A stretch of 64,000 nt of DNA from assembly GCF_900188095.1 (NCBI RefSeq), contig NZ_FZOT01000017.1, forward strand, positions 1-64,000, written 5' to 3'. The notes beneath the pieces are model-generated. The model was not told the origin of the DNA, ran no database searches, and saw only the letters and a program-made list of their open reading frames with translations. A program made the translations under genes and the position numbers. This document shows positions 1 to 6,657 of the stretch, in pieces. Source of the DNA: Noviherbaspirillum humi (GTDB taxonomy: Bacteria > Pseudomonadota > Gammaproteobacteria > Burkholderiales > Burkholderiaceae_D). Position 1 is the stretch's first letter. Each line of letters opens with the position of its first letter.

Positions 1-150
1 GACGGCCATCCCGATGAAGGCGGAGTGCCGATAGGGATAGCCTCTACAGACTTGGAATCAGAGGATGCTCTTGACATGCTGCTGGCGTCTGAAAAACTCG
101 CTCGGGAGTTGATTGGAGCGATTTCATTGACGAGCGGGAGAAGGCGGTAA
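1..150 (+). CDS. C-terminal end of an unrecognised protein (partial)
   Basis: Frame 1 is open from the first base of the window to a TAA at 148-150 and gives the last 49 residues of a protein that begins outside. The segment starts acidic and glycine-rich and ends with a basic tail (SGRRR). Its stop lies 6 bases from the convergent stop of the next gene, a compact arrangement typical of phage or island genes. No family is recognised; the reading frame is supported only by being open and by the tidy convergent junction. Confidence 0.4.
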   Translation, partial: DGHPDEGGVPIGIASTDLESEDALDMLLASEKLARELIGAISLTSGRRR

Positions 151-156
151 TACCAC

Positions 157-405
157 TTATCTAAGAAAACTTAGAGGTAAATTGCCCTCGAAATTGCCAA
201 AACCGGCCGCTTCGGCTTGCCCATAGCGGCGAGCTTTTCCCCATAGAACGTCCATAGTTTCCTTCGTGCGTTCCCGATCCGCTGGCAGCTTCGCGAGCAG
301 CTCGGCGAAGCAAATCATTGCGTTCTGTTCCGCTTGCGAGAGCTTATCGAAATGGATCAAAAGCTCTTCCGTATGCGAACCAGCTTGAGTCGCTATGTCT
401 TTCAT
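157..405 (-). CDS. Small hypothetical protein
   Basis: An 82-residue protein, acidic and helical in the first two thirds (KLSQAEQNAMICFAELLAKL) with a glycine/aromatic tail. It has no signal peptide, membrane segment or motif that I recognise. It lies in the accessory stretch left of the tRNA-Pro scar and converges on the partial gene at 1-150. A short inverted repeat (TCTAAG-4 nt-CTTAGA) sits over the stop codon and could act as a weak terminator. No clear Shine-Dalgarno sequence precedes the ATG, so the start is tentative. It could be a phage or island accessory protein. Confidence 0.45.
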   Translation of the reverse strand: MKDIATQAGSHTEELLIHFDKLSQAEQNAMICFAELLAKLPADRERTKETMDVLWGKARRYGQAEAAGFGNFEGNLPLSFLR

Positions 406-503
406 GGCTATCAGTGTTGATTTGCATCAATCAATGCTAAACCAAAAATGTTTTACGAGCCATTTTTTCTGCGTTCGAGGAACCCAATCGGTTCAAAGAG
501 CGC

Positions 504-532
504 AAAAAAACCCGGCGTCTTTCGAGGCCGGG
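504..532 (-). terminator. Rho-independent terminator of the 590-862 gene
   Basis: Read on the minus strand, a six-base stem CCCGGC/GCCGGG with a 10-base loop is followed by seven T residues (plus-strand A run at 504-510). It lies about 60 bases past the stop codon of the gene at 590-862, in the right orientation to end its transcript, and supports that gene being real and expressed from the minus strand. Confidence 0.7.
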
Positions 533-589
533 CAGATCGCTTTGGTCACTTGTTGCACCTCTGACCTTACTCCCCGCACAAGCGGCCAG

Positions 590-862
590 TTAGATCTCCA
601 TCAAGCCGCGCAGCATCTTCGACCGCTGCACCAACTCATCACGCTCGGCAGATATAGGCGACCGCCTGGCGAAGTCCGTCAGATCCCGTAGCAGCTCGCC
701 GAGCGCCTTCTTCTCTTCGTCAGTCCATGCGGCCTGAGCGACCTTCACCAGTTCCAGTATCGATTCCGGATCCACAACGGCGCGGAAAGCGGAATGGCCT
801 TCCGGCGTGTCTTCCTCGATGGCTTCGAGGCAGGCTTGTTCGATGACGGGGAGGGCGTGCAT
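590..862 (-). CDS. Small acidic hypothetical protein
   Basis: A 90-residue, strongly acidic, predicted all-helical soluble protein rich in Glu, Ala and Leu, with no membrane segment or catalytic motif that I recognise. It is followed by a good intrinsic terminator at 504-532, so it is probably transcribed alone. It lies inside the element bounded by the tRNA-Pro fragment. The composition recalls small phage or plasmid accessory proteins, but no function is proposed. The ATG at 862 has no obvious Shine-Dalgarno sequence upstream. Confidence 0.5.
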   Translation of the reverse strand: MHALPVIEQACLEAIEEDTPEGHSAFRAVVDPESILELVKVAQAAWTDEEKKALGELLRDLTDFARRSPISAERDELVQRSKMLRGLMEI

Positions 863-1031
863 AAGTTGGCAATCCAGAAATATTGGCGAAATTGGCAGCC
901 CAACCTCTCTAATATATATAGAGGGATAGCCCGCAAACCCGCATAAATCCTAGGCTGTTAGAAACGTGTTGAATTAGAGGAAAACTGCGGGAAGCCAGAT
1001 TTTATGCGGTTTCCCGGCTGAAGCGTGGCTA
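863..1031. other. AT-rich non-coding junction next to the att site
   Basis: The stretch between the last island gene and the tRNA fragment contains an AT-rich run (around 910-920, alternating T and A) and no open frame that I can defend. It would be the place for the island gene promoter on the minus strand, but no -35/-10 pair stands out. Confidence 0.4.
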
Positions 1032-1077
1032 ATTTGGGATCAGGTGGTCGGACGTTCGAATCGTCTCGCCCCGACCA
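1032..1077 (+). mobile_element. tRNA-Pro(TGG) 3' fragment, attachment-site scar
   Basis: The 46 bases match the 3' part of a tRNA-Pro(UGG): anticodon loop TTTGGGA, variable region, T arm GGACG-TTCGAAT-CGTCT, acceptor strand CGCCCCG and an encoded ACCA end at 1074-1077. The matching 5' acceptor strand (CGGGGNG) and D arm are absent from the preceding 80 bases, so this is not a working tRNA gene. The T stem pairs completely, so the fragment has not decayed. This is what is left when an element integrates into a tRNA 3' end; the repaired tRNA gene should lie left of the window. Confidence 0.75.
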
Positions 1078-1096
1078 GGAATTCAAGCAACACCGG

Positions 1097-1125
1097 AAAA
1101 GCCGCCTCGAGCGGCTTTTCTTTTT
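1097..1125 (+). terminator. Intrinsic terminator of the ancestral tRNA-Pro gene
   Basis: A nine-base perfect stem (AAAAGCCGC/GCGGCTTTT) with a five-base loop followed by a T-rich run starts 20 bases after the tRNA CCA end. It fits the original terminator of the tRNA-Pro gene, stranded here with the displaced 3' end. Confidence 0.75.
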
Positions 1126-1174
1126 CTGTTTCTTCAGCGGATAGGTTCAGTCTCCGCATCTCGCCGCGTTCCAT

Positions 1175-1504
1175 TCAATGCGCCCGCGGCCTCCGCCGCC
1201 TGTCCTCCTGCACCAGATTGATCGGCCCGGCGCCCGTGCCTTGGTCCGTATCGATGTCCAGGGATTCCCACATGCCTTCGGTGAACTTCGGATCCTGTAT
1301 CAACCCCTCTACGGGGGATAGGTACAGGCATACATCCTGCCCGAACGATTGCAGGGTTTCCCAGCGCCCGAATAACCACGTCCTCATGTCTTGCAGCGCT
1401 TCTTCTGGCGTGGCGCCGCGGGCGAAGGAGCCGGGAATGTCGGGTGCCACCGCCGTAAAGTCACCGATTGGCGTGCGCTTGATGAATACCGGAACATGGA
1501 CCAT
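1175..1504 (-). CDS. HicB-like antitoxin-type protein
   Basis: A 109-residue protein beginning MVHVPVFIKR, with a HicB/UPF0150-type fold signature: two strands followed by FTAVAPDIPGSFARGATPEEALQDM, the usual 'PDIPG...G.T.EEA' motif. About 60 residues follow, ending in a highly basic tail. The start at 1504 is preferred to an in-frame ATG at 1555 because an AAGGA sequence sits about 9 bases upstream. HicB proteins normally neutralise a HicA mRNA interferase, but no HicA-like frame is visible on either side, so it is either an orphan antitoxin or a HicB-fold regulator. It sits just outside the tRNA-Pro scar. Confidence 0.6.
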   Translation of the reverse strand: MVHVPVFIKRTPIGDFTAVAPDIPGSFARGATPEEALQDMRTWLFGRWETLQSFGQDVCLYLSPVEGLIQDPKFTEGMWESLDIDTDQGTGAGPINLVQEDRRRRPRAH

Positions 1505-1876
1505 TTTTCCCGTCCTTGTCGGAATAGTGGGTGAATGACGACATTGCTCTTTCAAGCTGTCGCATGAGGCTTGAGAATTCGGTTCTCATCCTCAGATTAG
1601 CGAATGAATCACGAAGTGCGACCCACGCCTGCGGATTTTTTCTAATGACAGCCTTCCGCGTCCGCGCAAATGGCATTGCTGCCGGGCTGACTCATCGCAA
1701 GTATTCATGCATGCGATGCGCATGGAAATAGTCTGCCACGGTCAAAGCCTGTAAAGTTATCTCTTGATGGATGAACCGTGCGACAGGCAGGCGTTTGTCC
1801 AGTTACGCCATGCCAATCGGCGAAGCCCGGCCACGAGGCTTGCAACCGCCATGGCGTGCATCGGGGAACGACTTTT
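1505..1876. other. Intergenic region between divergent genes
   Basis: This region separates the HicB-like gene (minus) from the GAF-EAL gene (plus) and should carry both promoters. A 71-codon minus-strand frame (1461-1676) overlaps the HicB start out of frame; it resembles no known toxin and lacks support. Nothing else is recognised. Confidence 0.4.
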
Positions 1877-3121
1877 ATGATGAGCGACAACACTTTCAAC
1901 GGCACCGGGTTCGCATCCTTGCTGCCTGCCGGGTATGGCTGGGCGGAATCTACCGATAGAACCTTGCCCGAAGTAATGCATTCCATCCGCGAGCATCTCG
2001 GAATGGATATTGCCTTCATTGCCGAACTCAGTGACGGCAAGCGCATCTTCCGCGAAGTTGATGCGAAGGACGATGCTTGCCCGATCCGGGCCGGCAACAG
2101 CGACCCGCAGGAAGAAACCTATTGCCAGCGCATTGTTGATGGGCGTTTGCCGGAACTGATTCCCAATGTGTCGGCGGTGCCGGAAGCAGCCAGCCTGCCG
2201 ATCACCGGGATGCTTGGCATCGGTTCCTACATGGGGGTTCCGATCCGGCTTGCGGATGGCAGCGTCTATGGCACCTTCTGCTGCTTCAGCCATGAGCCCG
2301 ATACCACGCTCAACAAGCGCGATCTCGGCATGATGCGGGTGTTCGCAGACATCGCCGCCAGACAGATCGAGCGCGACCTCGGCGCGCGCCGGCAGCAACG
2401 CGAGAGCGAGGACCGCATCCGGTCGATGTTGAAAAGCGACGAGCTGTCCATCGTCTATCAGCCCATCGTGGATCTGCGGCAGCATCGAATAGCCGGCTTT
2501 GAAGCCTTGTCGCGATTCGCCGCGGTGCCGGCCCGGACGCCGGATCTGTGGTTCAACGAGGCGTCGCAGATCGGATTGGGCGTGCCGCTGGAGGAGAAGG
2601 CCATCCGCGCCGCGCTGCTCGGTTTCGACAGGCTGCCCGAAAATGTGTATGTGTCAATCAATGCTTCCCCCGAACTGATTCTCGAGGACCGATTGCATCA
2701 TCTTTTGTCCGGGACGCCCCTGGAGCGCATCGTGCTGGAAATTACCGAACACGTTTCCATCGACCGCTACCAGGAAATCGGCGAGGTCACGCGCAAGCTG
2801 CGGGAACGCGGGTTGCGCGTGGCAGTGGATGATGCCGGGGCAGGCTATGCCAGCTTCCGCCACATCCTCAAACTGTCTCCTGACCTGATCAAGCTCGACA
2901 TCAGCCTGACGCGAAACATCGATACCGATGCGCCGCGTCGCGCGCTGGCGTCGGCACTGATCCGCTTCGCCAAGGAGACGGGAAGCAAGGTGATCGCCGA
3001 AGGCGTGAAGACGCCTGCTGAACTTGGCGTCCTCCAGGATCTGGGCGTCGACATGGCCCAAGGCTTTTTGCTGGGCAAACCCTTGCCCTTGATGGAAAGC
3101 TTGATGACGCACTTGCATTGA
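1877..3121 (+). CDS. GAF-EAL cyclic-di-GMP phosphodiesterase
   Basis: A 414-residue cytoplasmic protein with an N-terminal GAF sensor (about residues 20-180) and a C-terminal EAL domain (about 190-410). The EAL residues needed for c-di-GMP hydrolysis are all visible: FEALSRF near residue 207, the Asn of SINASPE, the Glu of EITEH, the double Asp of VDDAGAGYAS, the Lys of LIKLD, KVIAEG and QGFLLGKP. It should therefore be an active phosphodiesterase, with the GAF domain sensing an unknown ligand. There is no GGDEF domain. The start at 1877 (ATGATG) is chosen because the GAF homology begins soon after; a frame extension to 1778 adds residues unlike the family. Confidence 0.85.
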   Translation: MMSDNTFNGTGFASLLPAGYGWAESTDRTLPEVMHSIREHLGMDIAFIAELSDGKRIFREVDAKDDACPIRAGNSDPQEETYCQRIVDGRLPELIPNVSAVPEAASLPITGMLGIGSYMGVPIRLADGSVYGTFCCFSHEPDTTLNKRDLGMMRVFADIAARQIERDLGARRQQRESEDRIRSMLKSDELSIVYQPIVDLRQHRIAGFEALSRFAAVPARTPDLWFNEASQIGLGVPLEEKAIRAALLGFDRLPENVYVSINASPELILEDRLHHLLSGTPLERIVLEITEHVSIDRYQEIGEVTRKLRERGLRVAVDDAGAGYASFRHILKLSPDLIKLDISLTRNIDTDAPRRALASALIRFAKETGSKVIAEGVKTPAELGVLQDLGVDMAQGFLLGKPLPLMESLMTHLH

Positions 3122-3154
3122 CGACATGCGCAAGATGCCTGTCCGTTCTTGCCG

Positions 3155-3183
3155 TTGAAACATCATGTGATACAAGGTAATAT
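3155..3183 (+). promoter_or_regulatory. Sigma-70 promoter for tRNA-Arg
   Basis: TTGAAA (3155-3160) and TAATAT (3178-3183) are separated by 17 bases, placing transcription start near 3190, about 40 bases before the tRNA-Arg gene. No other gene on this strand starts within 250 bases. Confidence 0.65.
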
Positions 3184-3229
3184 CCCTCGTCCGGTCGCCG
3201 CTGGCGCCGCAATCCATTTTCTTCATTGA

Positions 3230-3306
3230 CTGTCCGTAGCTCAGTTGGATAGAGCAACAGCCTTCTAAGCTGTGGGTCGGGGGTTCGATTCCCTCCGGAC
3301 AGGCCA
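3230..3306 (+). tRNA. tRNA-Arg(TCT)
   Basis: The 77-base sequence folds into a complete cloverleaf: acceptor stem CTGTCCG/CGGACAG (seven perfect pairs), D arm GCTC..GAGC, anticodon stem ACAGC/GCTGT with loop CTTCTAA (anticodon TCT, reading AGA), T arm GGGGG-TTCGATT-CCCTC, discriminator G and encoded CCA. It is a single-gene unit behind its own promoter. The 160 bases after it hold nothing I recognise. Confidence 0.95.
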
Positions 3307-3469
3307 GTCTCCCTGCGGCGCTTCTCCCGCCGCCGCCTCTGCATGTTCTTGTCCCGCTCCCTCAACCTGCTTCAGCTGCAAGATGAAATGGTCTGGAGAC
3401 TTACGCCATGTGCCGCTCCTCTGACGGCGTAGGCGAACCCGGCCCACCCGCTATGGTCTAAATCGCATC

Positions 3470-3700
3470 ATGCGAAACCGAACTTCCATGCGCAGCATGG
3501 CTGCGCTCATCATGGCTATCACCCTCGGCGGCTGCGCTTCCACCGTCGATCATCCTGGGCTGAACCAGACTCGGGCAATGACCGACGCCAACGGGACGCC
3601 GATCTCGCCCGGCCTTTCCGGCCTGGGTCCGGTTGGGGTTGGAATAGGCATCGGCAGCTGGGGCGGAGGAGGCGGCGTCGGCTTTGGTCTAGGCTTCTGA
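3470..3700 (+). CDS. Small glycine-rich lipoprotein
   Basis: A 76-residue protein with a basic N-terminus, a hydrophobic stretch and a lipobox LGGC at about residues 19-22, so it should be lipidated on Cys22 and membrane-anchored. The mature part ends in a low-complexity glycine tail (GVGIGIGSWGGGGGVGFGLGF without interruption of Gly periodicity). Such Gly-rich small lipoproteins occur in Burkholderiales, but I know no function. ATG 3470 and ATG 3488 both give a working signal peptide. The gene converges on the fused synthase gene at 3735. Confidence 0.65.
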   Translation: MRNRTSMRSMAALIMAITLGGCASTVDHPGLNQTRAMTDANGTPISPGLSGLGPVGVGIGIGSWGGGGGVGFGLGF

Positions 3701-3734
3701 GCAGCTTTCCAACGCGCTGGCAAAAGTTGGCGGC

Positions 3735-5750
3735 TTACTTGAGCACCTGGAACAGGTTGTTGTAGTCGTCGCGCCATACGCCCAATCCGGGGATGGACTC
3801 GATCGGCGAAGACGCCTCGTCGAAAGCGTCGTTCAGCGCTTGCGCATCGCGGCTCACCAGTACCCAGTCGGTCACGGCGAAGCCGGTGCCCTCCGCATCG
3901 TCCGAGATCAGCACGCTCGCGAGGCCGGCTTCTTCCGCCAAGCGTTCCACCACCGGGGCCAGCGCCAGGAAGCGATTGGTGACGTGGAAAGCGATGATGC
4001 CGTCCGGCTTCACGTGCCTGAGATAAAGGGCGATCGCTTCCCTGGTCAACAGGTGCACCGGGATGGCGTCGCCGGAAAAGGCATCCACCGCCAGGATGTC
4101 GAAGCCTTGGGGCGCTTCCTTTTCCATCGAAAGCCGCGCGTCTCCCATCACCGTTTCGATCCGGGCTGCGCTGTCGCGCATGAAACTGAATTCCGTCTGC
4201 GCCAGATGGAGCACGTGCGGATCCAGTTCATAGAACCTGAATACATCGCCTTTCCTGCCGTACGCTGCCAAAGTGCCCGTGCCCAGTCCGATCAGCCCTA
4301 GCCGACGCGGCCCCTGCCGCAGATCGAGAGCGAGACCGATGCCGGAATCGGGACCATAGTAAGTGGTTGGTTCACGGCGGCGCTCCGCCGCCAGGTATTG
4401 CTCGCCATGCTTGATCGAGCCGTGCAGGAACTGGCGCACCACGCTGCGGCCATCGGCGGCCAGCACATCCTGGGTGCGCAAGGCGCCATAAAAACTGCGT
4501 TCCATTCGCCGCGCCTCGCGCAGGCCCTGGCTGATTTGTTTGGTCAGGAAGAAGCCGCAAAAAAGCGCCAGTGCGGCTGCGCCGCCGGCCAGCAACAGGG
4601 TGCGCCGCGGCAGCAGCAGTGCCAGCAGCGCCGCCGCCGCCAGTCCCAGCCCGAGTTCGTAGTAGGAAGCCAGCAGGCGCGGAGCCAGAAGGCCGACACC
4701 GATGCCGCCGATGGCGCCGCCGAGCGACAGCATCAGATAGAAACGGGTCAGATGGCGCGGTGCAGGCCGCATCTGCGCCAGTTCGCCATGCAGGCACATG
4801 CAGGCGAGGAACAGGCCGCCGGCATACAAGGGCACGGCCAGTTTCGCATTGAAGGCCACCGCATGATTCTGCAAGCCCCAGGCACATGCGCCCAGTACCA
4901 GGGCCGTGGGCAGCATGAAGCGCCTGCGTGCATACCAGCGATCGCTCTCGAAGCACAGCACGAAGCTCAGCAGGTAGAGCGTCAGCGGCAGCAACCAAAG
5001 GAAAGGGATGGCGGCAATGTTCTGGGTAATATGGTTGGTGACCGCGAGCAGCAGCCACGAGCCCGCGGCGGAGAGCGCCAGCCACAGCAACTGCCGGCGC
5101 CAGCCGGGCGCGGGCTCATCTGCCGCGTGCTTGCCGGCTTCGGTTTCAACGCTGCCGGCCGCGGCCCGTCGCACCAGGCTGAGAGTGCAGCCCGTGCATA
5201 ACAGGGTGAACAGCACATAGCCGCCCGACCAGACACTGGCTTGGGTTGATACGGCGGCGTGCGGTTCGATCAGAAAGGGGTAGGACACCAGCGCAGCGAG
5301 CGAAGCCAGGTTGGAAAGGGAGTAGAAGCGATACACGGCGGCGCTGATCTGCAGCCGGCTGGCCCAGGCCTGGATCAGCGGCCCGGTGGTCGAGAGCAGG
5401 AAATAGGGTAGGCCGATGGAGGCCGATAGCAGCAACAGAATGCGCCAGGCAGGATCTTCGCTGCCGTGGGGCTTCCAATCGGGACCGGCCAGCACGGAAA
5501 AGGTCAAGGCGCTGACCGCCAGCAGCGACAGATGCAAGCCCGCCTGAAGGCGCGGCGGCAGGTGCCGGGTGATCCAGTCGGCGTAGGCGTAACCGGCCAG
5601 CAGGGTCACCTGGAAGAACACCATGCAGGTCGCCCAGACCGACGCCGATCCGCCGAACCAGGGCAGGATATGCTTGGATACGATCGGCTGGATCAGAAAC
5701 AGGAGGAAGGCGCTGCAGAAAATGGTGGCGGCAAACAGCAGCCGGGTCAT
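3735..5750 (-). CDS. Fused MFS-like membrane / spermidine synthase-like protein
   Basis: A 671-residue protein with a long N-terminal block of about a dozen hydrophobic segments (residues 1-415), opening with an IQPIVSKHILPWFGGSASVW stretch typical of 'fused MFS/spermidine synthase' proteins. A C-terminal Rossmann methyltransferase/SpeE-like domain follows, with the binding loop LGLIGLGTGTLAAYG near residue 488 and VDAFSGDAIPVHLL. Known members are inner-membrane proteins of unsettled substrate; polyamine synthesis or export is only a guess here. The start at 5750 is fixed by homology and a 4-base ATGA overlap with the upstream gene, implying coupled translation. Confidence 0.8.
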   Translation of the reverse strand: MTRLLFAATIFCSAFLLFLIQPIVSKHILPWFGGSASVWATCMVFFQVTLLAGYAYADWITRHLPPRLQAGLHLSLLAVSALTFSVLAGPDWKPHGSEDPAWRILLLLSASIGLPYFLLSTTGPLIQAWASRLQISAAVYRFYSLSNLASLAALVSYPFLIEPHAAVSTQASVWSGGYVLFTLLCTGCTLSLVRRAAAGSVETEAGKHAADEPAPGWRRQLLWLALSAAGSWLLLAVTNHITQNIAAIPFLWLLPLTLYLLSFVLCFESDRWYARRRFMLPTALVLGACAWGLQNHAVAFNAKLAVPLYAGGLFLACMCLHGELAQMRPAPRHLTRFYLMLSLGGAIGGIGVGLLAPRLLASYYELGLGLAAAALLALLLPRRTLLLAGGAAALALFCGFFLTKQISQGLREARRMERSFYGALRTQDVLAADGRSVVRQFLHGSIKHGEQYLAAERRREPTTYYGPDSGIGLALDLRQGPRRLGLIGLGTGTLAAYGRKGDVFRFYELDPHVLHLAQTEFSFMRDSAARIETVMGDARLSMEKEAPQGFDILAVDAFSGDAIPVHLLTREAIALYLRHVKPDGIIAFHVTNRFLALAPVVERLAEEAGLASVLISDDAEGTGFAVTDWVLVSRDAQALNDAFDEASSPIESIPGLGVWRDDYNNLFQVLK

Positions 5751-6121
5751 GACATGCTGGGGTGGTCGCCGTGGTGCCGATGACGCGCGTGCTCGATGCA
5801 GTGGATGGCCGCCTTGACGATGCCGAAGCGCAGCGCCGCGTCCGCGTTCGGATGGTCCGACAGATGAACCGTGACGGGGCCGATCGCCACCATGTCCGAC
5901 TGGCCGCCGGCCGGCTCCTGAAGGAAGCGGATGTCGAGGTGGTAGCGCGACAGCAGCGGCCCGCAGGCCTGCCAGTCCCGGGTCCACTTCGGCAACGCCT
6001 TGCTGTTTTCCCAGAGCGTGCCGGCACTCTCATAGCACTCTTCGATATTGTGGTGGCCGAGCAGCTGGGCGAGATGACGTTCCTGTGCCACACAGCTGCG
6101 GAAATACTGGTCGTCGCTCAT
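5747..6121 (-). CDS. Hypothetical protein coupled to the fused synthase
   Basis: A soluble protein of about 124 residues starting MSDDQYFRSC. The C-terminal half (DWQACGPLLSRYHLD ... IGPVTVHLSDHPNADAALRFGIVKAAIHCIEHA) vaguely resembles NinX/DUF2591-type proteins, which I cannot confirm. His-rich tail (HARHRHHGDHPSMS). Its stop overlaps the synthase start by four bases, so the two are translated together. Alternative in-frame starts at 6127, 6136 and 6184 exist and none has a good Shine-Dalgarno; 6184 would add a short hydrophobic leader. Confidence 0.6.
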   Translation of the reverse strand: MSDDQYFRSCVAQERHLAQLLGHHNIEECYESAGTLWENSKALPKWTRDWQACGPLLSRYHLDIRFLQEPAGGQSDMVAIGPVTVHLSDHPNADAALRFGIVKAAIHCIEHARHRHHGDHPSMS

Positions 6122-6347
6122 TCGCATGGAAGGCATTCCCGTCAATAGGCAGATAAGAGGCAGATAGCTGATCCAGCTTAGCAAACCGGCGCCGTCATCC
6201 CTTGGGCTGGAATAAGAAATCGCAATGAACTATTGGCGCAACACGACTCCAATCCGGAAGCGGCCCAAGCCGCCGTGATTGCAAAACCGGCCGGGGTTTC
6301 ATGTACACTGCCTGCATTCATTTCTTGCCAGGAATATTTTTCTTCAG

Positions 6348-6596
6348 GTGAATCCCCTCATCGTCAAGCTGAACGGTTTGTCGGTTATCCGCTGCCCTTC
6401 GTCGCAGTGCGGCCGTCCCTATCAGATCAATCAGTTCGGTGCCCGGTTCTCCGCCCAGCGTGAGCGCGCCAAGATCATTTGTCCGCATTGCGGTTTGCAG
6501 CTGTATGGCGACCGGGACTCGGTCTACCTGACGCACGCCCTGTCCGAAGAAGAAGAGCGGCGCTTCGAAGAGGAAGCGCTGAAGTCGCTCAAGTAA
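6348..6596 (+). CDS. Zinc-ribbon protein
   Basis: An 82-residue protein with two cysteine pairs, CPSSQC and CPHC, spaced as in a zinc ribbon, followed by an acidic helical tail (ALSEEEERRFEEEALKSL). It is probably a small nucleic-acid- or protein-binding zinc protein of unknown role. There is no in-frame ATG before the first Cys pair: the likely starts are GTG at 6348 or TTG at 6279, so the N-terminus is uncertain. It is convergent with the hydroxyacid dehydrogenase gene downstream. Confidence 0.6.
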   Translation: MNPLIVKLNGLSVIRCPSSQCGRPYQINQFGARFSAQRERAKIICPHCGLQLYGDRDSVYLTHALSEEEERRFEEEALKSLK

Positions 6597-6657
6597 TCCG
6601 CCCGCCGCGCATCACCGACCGGCCTTCGCCGCAGTGCAATTTTTCAGCGGCGCCCGA

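Larger units (their letters stand above)
1..1077. mobile_element. Right-hand end of an integrated element at a tRNA-Pro site
   Basis: The stretch from the window edge to the tRNA-Pro 3' fragment at 1032-1077 holds only short unrecognised genes and has AT-richer intergenic DNA than the rest of the window. A displaced tRNA 3' end is the classic scar of site-specific integration: the element would have rebuilt the tRNA at its other end, to the left of this window. The integrase itself is not in the window, so the element type (phage, ICE or island) cannot be told. Inference from the att-like fragment; the left limit is unknown. Confidence 0.5.

Noticed and set aside
1461-1676. 71-codon minus-strand frame upstream of the HicB-like gene, considered as a HicA toxin
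   Set aside because: It lacks the HicA double-stranded RNA-binding pattern and the catalytic His motif, overlaps hicB out of frame by 44 bases and has no ribosome binding site.
3265-3447. Minus-strand frame across tRNA-Arg
   Set aside because: It runs through a perfect tRNA cloverleaf and has no homology.
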